The notes under the pieces: generated by a model
Told to the model about the DNA's origin: nothing
Databases searched by the model: none
The model's input: only the letters and a program-made list of their open reading frames with translations
Made by a program: the position numbers and the translations under genes
Shown here: one piece after another, positions 1 through 12,064 of the stretch
How positions within the stretch are numbered: position 1 is the stretch's first letter
How the letters are laid out: every line of letters starts with the position of its first letter
Assembly: GCA_002914805.1 (NCBI GenBank)
Contig: JXTB01000328.1
Location: forward strand, 363,749-427,748
Length of the DNA stretch: 64,000 bases
Source: Parasponia andersonii
Taxonomy: Eukaryota; Streptophyta; Magnoliopsida; Rosales; Cannabaceae
Direction of reading: 5' to 3'

Positions 1-2185
1 GGTGGGTACGCCGTATCTTTGGTGGGTACGCCGGTTCTCCGCTTCCCGTGCCCACTCAGCCCTCTAGACATAGATACACACCAATTTCTTTAAAATATTA
101 CTTTTTAAAATCTTTAATTAATTTAGAAAGATCGTTCCATTGTAGACTATTGTTCTTTTGAAACATACTATTTTATAAAATAATATCATGCATATGGATA
201 ACCATGCCTCACGTAAAATAATATGTTATATATCATTAATTTCCACGTAAAACACATATAACATATAATTTTACAATGTAAAATATATAAACAATTAAAG
301 TAATTAAGTATGGTTTACTTACTTTAAGTCCAAGCGAAAATAAAAAGTCAAGAAAAGTGAGAATGTCCTCCAAATGCTTACGACGTACGTGCCCCGCCAA
401 CATCATCGGTATTATAAATGTAAATTTGCTTAATTTATTTTTCTTATTTCAATAAAATTTATTGAAAGATTATTTTATCTTTGGTGCACTTAAGATGAAC
501 ATAATTTATGTATAAAACTGAAAATATCAAATATAATCAACATCTCATACAATAATCCCACTGACAATTTCATAGAATACGCTTCTAGTTTGGAACTCCG
601 AAAATTTGTACAAAACAATAACTAAAACTGATAGCTGCTCATATAAAAATTATATGTCATTACTCACCAATCAGTTTGATGTGAAAATTTCACAAAAACA
701 TTCTTAACACAATATTTTACTATAAAAAATTAAAATAAATCATAGAATACGTTTAAAAATAATATTTATGTATTTTTCGAGTTTAAACACAAAATCTGTC
801 AATTTTGTTTGTATTCTGACTAACAGGAACAAAAGGATTTATTTTTCCTACAGAAAAAATATTTATATACTAAAACCTCTTAAAGACATATTAGACATAT
901 AGAAATATAAGTAGAAATTTTTTATTGGCTCAAAAAGTGACGTTAACTAATTATTCATAATTTTTAACCAACCTCTTATAAAACTGTCAGCACCAAATCA
1001 TAACAGTACATAAACAATTTAGAAAATCATGAACAATAATCTATTAAAAAAAATTACCTATAAATTTTACAGTGATTATATAACATATCCAAAAATATAC
1101 CCTACAAATATTAGATCATGGAGAGTTCTATTAAAATAATATAAAATCTGGAATATCAGAAAAGTGTTTATTGACAGATTTTCCGCATACTGACAATGTG
1201 TAATCAAAAATTTATTATTATTTGCTTAAAATACTATTAGTTCCGAAACTTTTTGAGACTAAATTAGACATCTCCAGAAAGATATTCGAAAGAAGAGTAC
1301 AAAAATAAACTTCGAGCTACTTATAAAAATTCATAGAACACAGAGATCAGTTTTATTAGAAGATAAAACAGTGACATGTTTCTGCTAAAGAACATTAAAA
1401 TCACAAAATATTCAATAAAATTATATTTAATCACATAAATACAGTAAATTAAGACTCATTATCATATCTTTAGAAAAATTAATAAATATACAATCGAAAA
1501 AAGTATGTATAGAAATTTTACCTGCAAATCAAATAAGAGTGATAAAAATCTTGAAATTCTTGAACTTAGACTTCTCGATTTAAAAAAAATTTAAAGATGA
1601 AGAAATAGGCAAGGATGATACTTAGAGAATTTCTTTCTGAGTTTTTAGAGAGATAAGAAAGAGGTAGAGGTGGTTAGGGTTTTGAGAAGAATAGAAATAT
1701 AAATATCAATATATATATACTCGACATCCCATTAATAATATGTTTCCCTTTTTTCTATTTTTCTTTTTATGTTATTTTATTGTTATTATTTTTTTTTATA
1801 AGTCATATAAATTACTCACGGCAGCCTTCCCTTTTTTTTTTTAAGTTTAATTTATATATAAATATATATCTATATCTATTTTCTATTTAAATATTAATTT
1901 ATATATAAATATATGTGTTATATGAAATTCAAAAATAGAATAATAGCATAAATGAATTTTTTTTTTCACACAACACTTAAATTAAAATTAAATACAACAT
2001 TGTTTCAATTAAATATTAATAACATTAATGACAACAATTACTTATTTAAACAACTTCAAATAGATACATTAATAATATTATTTAGACCATTTTTTTTATT
2101 ATTATTATTTTAAGAATCTACAAAAATTTTAGTAGGCATGTAAGACAATTAGATTCATAGTGCACTTATAACAAAATATAAATGA
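1..2185 (-). repeat. Element A left LTR (3' LTR), partial
   Basis: This stretch repeats the right LTR of element A with scattered substitutions and short indels. About 690 bp of it lie before the window and about 210 bp more disappear into the run of Ns. A short direct repeat of GGTGGGTACGCCG sits at 1 and 21; the right copy has only one. The minus-strand leader reads CAG|GTAAAA at 1521, a better donor than in the right copy. AT-rich, no coding potential seen. Confidence 0.92.
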
Positions 2186-2237
2186 NNNNNNNNNNNNNNN
2201 NNNNNNNNNNNNNNNNNNNNNNNNNNNNNNNNNNNNN
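2186..2237. other. Assembly gap (52 N)
   Basis: The Ns replace the end of the left LTR, the polypurine tract and the chromodomain end of pol. By comparison with the right LTR and the other elements, several hundred bases are missing, so 52 is a placeholder rather than a measured size. Confidence 0.97.
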
Positions 2238-3356
2238 GGAATACATTATGCACACTCGATAATGATGGAGGTAATGCTAATCTATACGCCAGATCACCCA
2301 CTCGCTCTAGTATCTCAAAAGGTCCAATGAAACGACGATTTAGCTTACCCTTCAATCTGAATCTCATCACTCTTTTCATAGGTGCTACTTTCAAAAAGAC
2401 CATATCTCCCACTGTAAATTCCAAAGGTTTCTTTCTTTTATCTGCATAACTTTCTGTCGACTTTGTGCTATCTTCATACGTTGCCAGATCTTATCAACCA
2501 CCTCAGCTGTTTGTTGTACACTGTCTGGACCTATCAACTTCCGTTCTCCTATTTCATCCCAATGTACAGGGGATCTACATTTTCTTCCATATAAAGCCTC
2601 ATATGGCGCCATTCCAATGGTGGAATGAAAACTGTTATTATAAGAGAACTCCACTAAAGGTAAGAACTTACCCCAAGAACCTTGGAAATTGATCACACAG
2701 GCTCTTAACATATCTTCCAATGTCTGGATAGTTCTCTCTGATTTACTATCAGTCTGAGGGTGAAATGCTGCGCTAAATCTTAACTGCGTTCCCATAGCCT
2801 TATGCAAACTTTTCCAAAAGATAGATGTAAACTTTTGATCTCTATCTGAAACTATCTACAAGAGTACTCCGTGCAGCCTCACTATCTCTGCGACATATAA
2901 CTCTGCATATTGGTCTGTGCTAAAGGTCTTCTTAACTGGTAAAAAGTGGGCTGATTTTGTAAGTCGATCCACTATCACCCAAATCGAATTATATCCCTTT
3001 TGAGTCCTAGGTAAACCAAGTACAAAATCCATTCACACATGCTCTCATTTCCATTCCGGAATCAAAAGTGGTTGTAACAGACCAGAAGGTCGTTGGTGCT
3101 CTATCTTTACCTGCTGGCAAGTCAGACAATGTTCAATGAATTCTGCTATATCCTTTCTCATACCAACCCACCAATAATGATTGCTCAAATCTCGAAATAT
3201 TTTAGTACCTCCTGGATGGATAGAATAAGGAGTATAATGAGCTTCGTTCATAATCTCCTTCTTTAATTCTTCATCGTTGGGTACATACAACCTCTTATTA
3301 TACCTCAACGCTCTATCTTCGGAAATTACCAACTTAGGACGTTTTTCTAGTTGCAT
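2238..3356 (-). pseudogene. Element A integrase (broken), C-terminal domain entering the gap
   Basis: Reading leftward from 3356, the N-terminal zinc-binding HHCC module is seen (SIHPG, then CLTCQ), followed by the catalytic core. The first Asp lies in IVDRLTK, the second in VSDRDQK, and Glu in SERTIQTLED, so the DDE residues are present. A TAG near 2855 stops the frame between Asp 1 and Asp 2. A one-base shift near 2425 moves the reading into the GPY/F-like end (RRFIGPFEIL), which runs into the Ns. Integrase joins cDNA to host DNA. This copy is split over at least three frames and cannot make a full protein. Confidence 0.88.
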
Positions 3357-3357
3357 G

Positions 3358-3954
3358 TCACCTTTTAACTTTGGTAATCATCGAATCATTCGATTGAGCA
3401 ATTTTAATTCTTTCCATGATAGTTGGTTTTATTGATAAAGTAGCAAAATGTCCTAGTTCCCTTTTTAATACCAGCTCTAAATCAAATTTCTGGATCTCAT
3501 TCCTTAAAGGAATAGAGGTACCCTGCAAGATCGAAAGATTTCCAATAGTCTTTCTACTCAGTGCATCTACAACCACATTCGCCTTTCCTGGGTGGTAGTT
3601 AATCACACAGTCGTAATCCTTTACTAATTCTAACCATCGACGTTGTTGCATATTCAACTTTTTTTGTGTGAATAAGTACTTCAAACTTTTATGGTCTGTG
3701 AAGATTTCACACTTGGCTCCATATAAATAGTGCCTCCAAATCTTGAGAGCAAACACAATAGCTACTAACTCAAGATCATGGGTGGGATAATTCTTTTCGT
3801 AAATCTTCAACTGTCGTGATGCATAAGCAATTACTTTACCATGCTGCATTAAAACATAACCCAAACCAAGCTTGGATGCGTCACTATAAATAACAAACCC
3901 TTCAGTACCCGCAGGGATAGCTAAAACTAGCGCTGATATTAATCGTCGCTTCAA
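3358..3954 (-). pseudogene. Element A RNase H domain and RNase H-integrase linker
   Basis: The frame carries the acidic residues expected of retroelement RNase H: Asp in YSDASK, Glu in HDLELVAI, Asp in FTDHKSLKY and Asp in VVVDALSRK. RNase H degrades the RNA strand of the RNA-DNA hybrid during reverse transcription. It is out of frame with the RT before it (one base apparently lost near 3972) and with the integrase after it. The domain itself is uninterrupted over about 198 residues. Confidence 0.9.
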
Positions 3955-4949
3955 TTCTTGAAAACTCTTTCACACTTGTCAGACCAGTGGAACTTGACAT
4001 TTTTCCTAGTCAATTGTGTCAAAGGAAAAGCAATTCGGAAAAATCTTTCCACAAAACGACGATAATAACCAGCCAAACCCAGAAAGCTACAAACCTCACC
4101 TACATTTTTCGGTAGGAGCCAACTTTTGATAGCTTCAACTTTACTAGGGTCTTTGGCTATACCTTCCTTGAAAATGATATGGCCAAGAAACGGTACACGA
4201 TCTAGCCAAAACTCACACTTCTTGAATTTAGCATATAATTGCTTCTCATGGAGGATGTCAAGAACTAATCTCAAGTGTCGCTCATGCTCCGTCATAGAGC
4301 GTGAATACACCAAAATGTCATCAATGAAAACGATCACAAATTGGTCTAAGTATTCCTTGAACACTCTATTTATTAGGTCCATAAATGGAGCTAGGGCATT
4401 AATCAAACCCAATGGCATAACCAAGAACTCATAATGCCCATACCTTGAACGAAAATTAGTCTTAGACACATCGTCTTCTTTAACCTTCATCTGATGATAA
4501 CCTGATCATAGGTCTATTTTAGAGAAATGGCTAGCACCTTGTAGTTGGTCAAACAAATCTTCAATTTGAGGCAATGGGTACTTATTTTTAATTGTGACCT
4601 TATTCAGTTCATGATAATCGATGGACAATCTCAAGGACCCATCTTTCTTCTTGACAAATAGGACTGGAGTACCCCATGGAGAATAACTTGGTCGGATAAA
4701 TTCCTTATCTAGTAACTCTTGAACTTGCGTCTTGAGTTCCTTCAACTCCGCAGGTGCCATATGATACGGTGCCTTTGATATTGGAGTAGTACCAGGTATC
4801 AAGTCAATCTTAAATGCAATCTCTCGATCTGGTGGTAACCTAGGCAAATCATCAGGGAAAACATCTGGGTACTCACACACAACTGGCACGTCCTCTACTT
4901 CCAATCTTCTTTTGAGGCATCCAAAATTGAAGCTACATATCCCATACAA
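3951..4949 (-). pseudogene. Element A reverse transcriptase (one in-frame TGA)
   Basis: RT is read from about 4895 leftward. The N-terminal part has the fingers motif ([13 protein letters not shown]) and the first catalytic Asp region (FSKIDL); the second part has FIDDILVYS with the catalytic Asp pair at 4317-4322. Both parts are in the same frame and are separated only by TGA at 4506-4508, where relatives have Arg in the DLRSGYHQ block; CGA to TGA explains it. A one-base loss near 4893 separates this frame from the protease. Apart from these lesions the enzyme residues are conserved. Confidence 0.92.
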
Positions 4950-5370
4950 CCTTTATTGAGCATTCGTCGTGCTTTCATTGCAGAGATAATAGGAATACAT
5001 AGCATGGGTTTTGAACCACTAAAACTAAAGCTTGGCTCATTCAAGGGATTAAATGCCATGACTTGATCATGACAATCTATGTTAGCACAGTACTTACTAA
5101 GCCAATCCATCCCCAGTATGATGTCGAAGTCATGGAATCCAAGAATTAAAATATCAGCAAACAAAGTGTGTCTTCCAAACTTGATTGTACAGGCTCCTAA
5201 GATGCTTCTTGATTCCATTATATCTCCTGACGGGATGGATATGCTAACCCAGGTGTTTGATGGTATGAATGTCCTATTCAATTTCTTAGCAAAGTTGCTA
5301 TTAATGAAAGAATGAGTAGCCCCTGAATCTATAAGTACTTTTGCAGACAAGCCATAAATATCTATAACAC
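4893..5370 (-). pseudogene. Element A aspartic protease
   Basis: The active-site motif DSGATHSF is followed by a flap/loop region and the second family motif ILGMDWLSKY, as in the other elements here. The protease cleaves the Gag-Pol polyprotein. Its upstream frame is open but starts inside an intron-like segment, so no normal start codon serves this domain. The best explanation is that it is translated as part of a spliced Gag-Pol message. It ends in a frameshift near 4893 before RT. Confidence 0.9.
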
Positions 5371-5435
5371 CTATTACAAATAATAAACAAATAATTAAGC
5401 AATATAACAACTATAAGTTAAAGTAATAAGAGTAC
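5371..5435 (-). other. Candidate 65-bp GT-AG intron between Gag and protease
   Basis: In the direction of transcription the segment starts ACAG|GTACTC and ends GTAATAG|GTGTTA. It is about 82% A+T, has a branch-like CTTAAT about 25 bases before its end, and contains the TAA (5395-5397) that ends the Gag frame. Its length is not a multiple of three. Removing it joins Gag and protease in one frame, and the number of residues between the VVTG block and the DSG active site becomes exactly that of elements B and D, which lack the segment. The size is short for a plant intron but possible. Seen in one copy only. Confidence 0.7.
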
Positions 5436-6486
5436 CTGTAACTACAGAAGGTGTATCCTCCGCTTCCCTTTGAGTCATGGTATAAACTCGGGCTTGAGTC
5501 TTCATTTGACCACCGGAGTTATCACTAGTCAATGCTTGGCCCATTCTACAGTAATGAGAGATATGTCCAGGTTTATCACATTTATAGCATATATTGGTTC
5601 CCATATGACACTCCCCTCGATGCTCCTTACCACACTTAGGGCATGTAGTTTTCTGCTGCTTATCACGATCATCTCTAGTGTTGTTATTATTCCCTTGCTC
5701 ATGCTTTCTTTTCTGATTTTGTCCCTTGTTCTTCCAAAATTTTGACTTTTCACTGCCACTATTATTGTTTGCTTGCTGAGCTTTGAACTCTTCTCGTGCC
5801 ATCAGTTGTGTTCTCTCTACTAAGAGTGCCTTACTCACTACTACATTATATGAATTAAGTTCAAACAGAATGACAGCCTGTTCAATTTGGGGTTCTAAAC
5901 CCTCTTCAAACCGTCGAACTCTACTAGCCTCAGTTGTCACTAGTGTAGGAGCAAACTTAGCTAAACAGGCAAACTCTGCCTCAGACTCAGTGACTGACTT
6001 ATTTCTTTGCTCCAATTGTGTGAATTCTCTCTCTTTCTGTTGTTGAACACTTTTTGGAAAATACTTTTCATAAAAAGTATCTCAAAACATAGCCCAAGTG
6101 AAGGGTGCAACATTTCCCTCATGTTGACGTTGAATCAATAGCCACCAGTCATATGCATCTCCTTGAAGCATGTATGCAGCATGTGATACTTTGTCCCTAT
6201 CTGCGCAATTGAGCACAGCAAAAGCTTTTTCCATCTCAGCTAACCATTTTTCAGCTTTAAATGGTTTAGTAGTGCTTTCAAAGGATGGAGGAGATAACTT
6301 CTTAAATTCAGAAATAGTACTTAGCAATCTCTGTTGAGTAGGTGCTCCTTGTTGCATCTGTCCAAGAGTTACAATTGCTTGCATAAATGCTCCCACTATT
6401 AGTGGGGTTTCAGGGGGCACGTTTTTGTCAATAGGGTTCGCCTCTTGATTCTCATTATTCCATGACCTAGTACTTGGTCCAGCCAT
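5436..6486 (-). pseudogene. Element A Gag (capsid and nucleocapsid), one in-frame TGA
   Basis: The ATG at 6486 opens a frame of about 350 codons. A capsid-like part (about residues 45-230) holds the conserved YDWW and EKYFP/EFTQL blocks. A basic, Asn/Gln-rich linker follows, then a CPKCGKEHRGEC segment and a CCHC zinc knuckle (CYKCDKPGHISHYC, spacing 2-4-4). The frame is broken only by TGA at 6082-6084, in the same frame on both sides. Gag packages the RNA and forms the particle. The frame runs to TAA inside the candidate intron, so an unspliced RNA would give Gag alone. Confidence 0.9.
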
Positions 6487-6701
6487 TCTTAGCTAAAGAG
6501 AAAAGAAGAGCCGTAGTTTTTGTAACCCCGTTATGCCCAAACTATGAAATACTAAATGTATACACATATAATCTTCATAGAATGAACAAACAATATAATT
6601 TAAATAAAATAATACATTTAATATTACCAGATGGCAGCGAATCGACTCTCGGTGACATGATGTAGTAGTCTAGAAAAGTCTACAGAATCATTTAAAACCA
6701 T

Positions 6702-6713
6702 GCTATGATACCA
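6702..6713 (-). promoter_or_regulatory. Element A primer-binding site (initiator tRNA-Met)
   Basis: On the minus strand the site reads TGGTATCATAGC, one mismatch from TGGTATCAGAGC, the complement of the 3' end of plant initiator tRNA-Met. It lies six bases from the inferred LTR end at 6720. It would prime minus-strand DNA synthesis. Confidence 0.85.
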
Positions 6714-7036
6714 TTTTTCTATAACACCACCTTAGTCTAAGGTAATTAGATTAGGAGGTATTATCATTGAATTCCTTAAACTTTAAAAGAAATACAGAAT
6801 ATTTTTTTTTATTTGAAATAAAAATCTCATTAAAGTCTCTAATAAATTCATAAAGAAAATACTAACAATAATTTGAAAGTCATGTAAGCTAAGGAAAAAA
6901 AAATTTTAAAAATATAAAATGTCATTAATAGAAAATAAAAACTAGAAAATATTCAATCAATTTAAATTTAGACCACTAGACCACCATGTCGTCGAGTCAC
7001 CTCATCACTACCATCCGATATGCTACTATTCATCAC

Positions 7037-7715
7037 CTGAAAAAATGTTAAATAATATAATGAGCTAAAAGCCCAGTAAGTAAAGCACAATGCACATAAT
7101 TGAGAAGGCATGCTTTAGTTATTTTCTAAATTATGTTCTTTGTGATCTTCTTATATCTTTGAAGACTTTTCATTTTAATCCTTAGGAGCGCTCAGTGTAA
7201 TGCCTAAGCTTTTGGTAACCAGTGGGCCGTGATTGCTGAACCAGTTTTTACTTTGCTACTGACTCCTTGGTAGAACCATATTAGAGGTATAAAGTGAGTA
7301 TACCTAGCTTATGTAGCCACACACACATTAATGATCCCGAAAAGGGCCTATCGTCTCCAGAGTTAAAATCATATGGGGAACCTCCCTAATATAGTCTATT
7401 ATCATTTATCCTTGGTGGGTACGTCGGTCCCCCGCGTCCCGTGCCCACTCAACCCTCTAGACATAGACACACACCAATTTCTTTAAAATCTTACTTTTCA
7501 AAATGTTTAATTAATTTAGAAAAATCATTCCTATGTAAACTATTGTTCTTTTGAAACATACCATTTTATAAAATAATTTCATGCATATGGATGACCATGC
7601 CTCCTGTAAAATAATATGTTATATGTTATCAATTTCCACATAAAACACATATAACACATAATTAAACAATGTAAAACATATAAATAATTAAAGCAGTTAA
7701 GTATGGTTTACTTAC
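7037..7715 (-). other. Intron-like module in element A LTR
   Basis: The donor AAA|GTAAGTAAAC at 7715 is kept in both LTR copies. The acceptor at 7037 reads CATTTTTTCAG|GTGATG. Just upstream of the acceptor, 7061-7084 reads TTTACTTACTGGGC then GCTCA, which can form a five-pair stem with one G-U pair. The same order of signals occurs in the other LTR families of the window. Confidence 0.5.
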
Positions 7716-8999
7716 TTTAAGTCCAAGCGAAAATAAAAAGTCAAGAAAAGTGAGAATGGCCTCCGAATACTTACGACGTACGTTCCCCGCCTACATCATC
7801 GGTATTATAAATACAAATTTACTTAATTTATTTTTCTTATTTCAATAAAATTTCTCGAAAGATTATTTTATCTTTGATCCACTTAAGATGAACATAATTT
7901 ATGTATAAAACTGAAAATATCAAATATAATCAATATCTCATACAATAATCCCACTGACAATTTCATAGAATACAGTTGTAGTTGGGAACTCCGAAAATTT
8001 GTACAAAACAATAACTAAAACTGACAGCTGCTCATATAAAAATTATATCTCATTACTCATCAATCAATTGACGTAAAAATTTTACAAAAACATTCTTAAC
8101 ACAATATTTTACTATACAAAATTAAAAGAAATCATAGAACACACTTAAAAATAATATTTATGTATTTTTAGATTTTAAACATAGAATCCATCAATTTCGT
8201 TTGTTTTCTGACTAATAGGTATAAAACGATTTATTTCTCCTACTAAAATAATATTTATATACCGAAACCTCTTAGAAATATATTAGACATATAGAAACAT
8301 ATCTAAAAATTTTTTATTGGCTCAAAAAGTGACGTTAACTAATTATTCATAATTTATAACCATCCTCTTATAAAACTATCAGCACCAAATCATAACAGTA
8401 CATAAACAATTTAGAAAGTCATGAACAATAATCTATTAAGACAAATTATCTATAAATTTTACAGTGCTTATATAACATATCCAAAAATATACCCTACAAA
8501 TATTAGATCATGGAGAGTTCTATAAAAATAATATAAAATCTAGAATCTCAGAAAAGTGTTTATTGACAGATTTTCAGCACACTGACAATGTGTAATCAAA
8601 ACTTTATTATTATTTGATTAAAATACTATTAGTTCCGAAAATGTTTGAGACTAAACTAGACATCTCCACAAACATCTACAAAAAAGAAGAGTACAAAAAT
8701 AAATTTCGAACTATTTATAACAATTCGTAGAACAGAGATCAGTTTTATAAGTAGATAAAACAGTGACATGTTTATGCTAAAAAATATTAAAATCACAAAA
8801 TAATCAATAAAATTATATTTAATCACATAAACACAGTAAATTAAGACTCATTATCATATCTTTAGAAAATTAATAAATATACATTTGGAAAAAGCATGTA
8901 TAGAGATTTTACCCGCAAATTAAATAAGAGTGATAAAAATCTTGAAATTCTTGGACTTAGACTTCTCTTGGAGATTTAAAAAAATTTAAAGATGAAGAA

Positions 9000-9110
9000 A
9001 TAGACAAGGATGATACTTAGAGAATTTCTTTCTGAGTTTTTAGAGAGATGAGAAAGAGGTAGAGGTGGCTAGGGTTTTGAGGTATAAATATCAATATATA
9101 TATACTTGAA
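9000..9110 (-). promoter_or_regulatory. Promoter and leader region of element A LTR
   Basis: On the minus strand a TATATATAT stretch (9094-9107) is followed by AAAACCCTAG, a telo-box-like element, and by a pyrimidine-rich run with CTCTACCTCTTTCTCATCTCTC. This order is usual for plant core promoters with a Y patch. The left LTR has the same arrangement near 1620-1725. Transcription would start about 9050-9070 and run leftward to the donor at 8912. No start-site data support this. Confidence 0.45.
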
Positions 9111-9781
9111 ATCCCATTAATAATATGTTTCCCTTTTTCCTATTTTTCTTTTTATGTTATTTTAATTTTTTTTATTATTTTTTTTATAGGTCATATAAAT
9201 GACTCACGGTAGCCTTCCCTTTTTTTTGTTTTTTTTTTAAGTTTAATTTTTATATATATATATATATCTAATTTCTATTTAAATATTAATTTATATATAA
9301 ATATATGTGTTATATGAAATTCAAAAATAGAATAATCGCATAAATGATTTTTTTTTTACACGGCACTTAAATTAAAATTAAATACCACATTGTGTCAATT
9401 AAATATTAATAACATTAATGACAACAATTACTTATTTAAATAACTTCAAATAAATATATTAATAATATTATTTACACCCTTTTGTTTTATTATTATTTTA
9501 AGAATCTACAAAAATTTTAGTAGGCATGTAAGACAATTAGATTCATAGTGCACTCATAACAAAATATAAATGACAAATAAAAATTCTCAATATGCAGTAA
9601 ATGTAAACTTTACGTTATAATTTTAAATCAGGGCACGTAAACATCGATCGAGCACTGTTGGACATTATCACTGCATAGAATCAAGTTAGGCACAAATACT
9701 ATATAAATTAAATAATAGTAAATGCAATTAATAACAAGTAACACTTAGCAATTCTAGGGCATTCTAATTATGGGTGTTACA

Positions 9782-10561
9782 AAATATGAGTGGGAGTGAA
9801 TGGTCCTTGTATTTTTGTGGGAGTTAGACGTGAAAATTGGTCGAATTTGTGTTCTTTGTGGCAGACCAACAGAGTGTCGCGATGCTTTGTTAACAATGCC
9901 GTGGCGCTGAGTGCTCAGGAAAAACTTCCAGTTCCTCAAGTTCTGCAATGTCCCCCGGGTACTTTCAAAGAAAAATTTAAAGAAAACTACGTTCAAAAAA
10001 TTCCAAAAAAAAATTGAGGAAGTGTTGTGACGCTATCGGTTCTTGTCAAAGGACCAGAATCCGTGTTTCCCTTTCATTCCAATCTGTCCACCTCCCGACC
10101 CAGCTCCACTATTTGCTTTCAAAAATCAAAAGAACCCTTCAATCTACCTCTCTCATCCCTTTCTTTCACCCTAATCATAAAGATTTGGAGAATCTCATGA
10201 TTTCTACGCACCTATTTTCCCTTGTTCCAGTATTGAAGAGCTCAAGCATCTCCTAATTACTAAGAGAGTTCTTGCTTCAATTCTAGTGGACTCTTTGGGT
10301 ACATTCACAATTGGTTTTGCTCTCTTTCTCATTGAGTATTATTAAATTGGATGCTTGCCATAGAATTGAGAAAGGTTGGTATTGCACAAATGGAGTGTAC
10401 ACACAAAGTGTTTGGTGAAATTCCCAGTAGGGATTAACTTCTACTCAATATTGAAGAGTGGCTTTTGTAGAGTTCCTGGCTCATTATTTGGGTAGCTAGT
10501 TTTTAGGTTGTGAGTTTAGAAGATTAAAGACTTTGTGACTTTGAAAGCTAATTAGGGTATT
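9782..10561. other. Unclassified DNA between elements A and G
   Basis: This 780-bp stretch has no long open frame and no match to the LTR families in the window that I can see. It is less AT-rich than its surroundings. It continues on the far side of element G at about 48900, because the bases flanking G look like a target duplication (GTATT/GTATC). It may be the front part of an old Tat-type LTR whose end is at about 51021, but I cannot show that. Confidence 0.4.
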
Positions 10562-11254
10562 TATGATACCCCAAATTTTTTATTGACACTCAATTCTTCG
10601 TATAATTAAAGAGCCAGTAATAACATAATTGTATAAGATTTATCTTTATATGTATTAATATATTTATATGTGTGAAATTTCGAGAATTTATTTTAGTATA
10701 TTTGTTATTTTTATAATCTTTGTTTATGAAGTGACCTTTGCAGTGAAATGCTCCAAAAAGGCTCTTTGGAACAAGTTTTGATGTGTATTAAACCAATTAA
10801 TAAGATGTTATATATTTGCATTTTGGTTAACTATTAGTATTATTTTATGTCTTTTCTTTTTACATGGTTAAAGTGATTTTGGATTAAAATATTGATTTAA
10901 GAAACTGATTATTTACATGTCTCATAATTTTTATTCTTGTTTTATAAGCTTAGTGGACATAATTTTGTCTCTTTGCTGAATTGTTATGTTAAATTTTATT
11001 ATTATTTTATTAGTTTAAAACATTTTTTTACATAAAAATATTTGGTTATATGTATAATAATTAAGTCGGTTATTGACCTCATCCACTAATACGATCTACC
11101 CACACACAAAATTAATATAGTTATGCTCCACTGACTCCACTGACCACTTCTCTCTCTCATCTTATATTTCTTTCCTTGGAATAATTGAGAGAGTTATTGT
11201 TTTGCCATTAGTTTCATTAGGACAAGAAGATAAGTTGTCCTCTAACTAATTAGA

Positions 11255-11356
11255 ATTTTGATTATGCTATGAATTCTTTGTTGCCATATATACATATATG
11301 TAAGTATTTTGATTATGCTATGAATTCTTTGTTGCCATATATACATATATGTAAGT
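11255..11356 (+). repeat. Perfect 51-bp tandem duplication
   Basis: Two identical 51-base units (11255-11305 and 11306-11356) contain ATGCTATGAATTC and TATATACATATATG. The matching place in the 3' LTR of G (near 47330) has one unit, so the duplication arose after insertion and is recent given perfect identity. Confidence 0.93.
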
Positions 11357-12064
11357 TGATGTGTAATCATAATTAAAGTGGCGAGTTTTTTTTTTATTTT
11401 TGGAAATCGGTTTACTAAAGAAATATCAACTATATACATAAAATCGCTGAATTGATGGTTGGATATATGATAAGTATTATCCTTATTGATATGTATATAC
11501 TTTGCGTTCTTTTGCTCTTTCCCACCAAAGTTGTATAAAAAATTAAATTTAATTTGACTTTTACTTTTCTAGTTTGCTATGGTAAGATTATGGGCAGATT
11601 ATTGTCATGCAAATTAATGAGTATTTTATATTTTGTGATGGGTATTACTTATAATCAACTTTAGTTTACCAAGTTGACTATTATTTTTTTTGTTATATGG
11701 AACGTTAAGTGGGACAGGTTGTCTACACCAAATTTTTGAATTTAAAGCATTAGTTTAGGCTTCTTTTATTTTTTTTTTTGGGTAGATTTCACAACTACCT
11801 GCATGCCTAATTAACTTTGTATGTTTTAAGCTGGTGTGTTTGGACAGGTATGTTATTAAGCTGGTAGTTTGATATTTTGAAGCCTTGAATCTAGAAAATT
11901 ATTAGAAATTTAGTTACTTTCAAAGAATATTTGATATAATATTTTTCTTGGCATCATATGCATATTGATTAGATAATTTTATTACTTAAAACTAATAGGG
12001 CATGTTAACCACACCTTGAACAGGAACGTCACCTAGAAAATCACGTGAAAGTCTAAAAATTGAG

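Larger units (their letters stand above)
1..9781 (-). mobile_element. Element A: Ty3/gypsy chromovirus-like retrotransposon, degenerate
   Basis: The two ends are the same about 3-kb repeat in direct orientation (1-2185 matches about 7406-9572), flanking gag, protease, RT, RNase H and integrase in that order on the minus strand. A primer-binding site next to the right LTR confirms the direction. The left LTR starts before the window, so the target duplication cannot be checked. The two LTR copies differ by roughly 5-8% in stretches compared by eye, so the insertion is not recent. Gag-pol has at least three premature stops and several frameshifts. Protease comes before RT and integrase comes last, which is the Ty3/gypsy order. 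The chromodomain end is lost in an assembly gap, so lineage rests on similarity to the other elements here. Confidence 0.93.
6720..9781 (-). repeat. Element A right LTR (5' LTR), complete
   Basis: The repeat is about 3.06 kb. In element orientation it begins TGTAACACCC and ends GGTGTTATA, so the terminal CA has decayed to TA. The inner edge is set by the primer site and the outer edge by the end of the inverted terminal bases. It holds a promoter-like stretch near 9000-9110, a donor-like site at 8912, a possible intron at 7037-7715 and long AT-rich spacers. No coding potential seen. Confidence 0.9.

Noticed and set aside
2465..2692. Plus-strand open frame of 75 codons in element A
   Set aside because: It is antisense to integrase, with no motif of its own.
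9782..10561. Possible host gene exon (moderate GC, short frames on both strands)
   Set aside because: No frame above 80 codons, no recognisable domain, and its likely continuation after element G also lacks coding potential.
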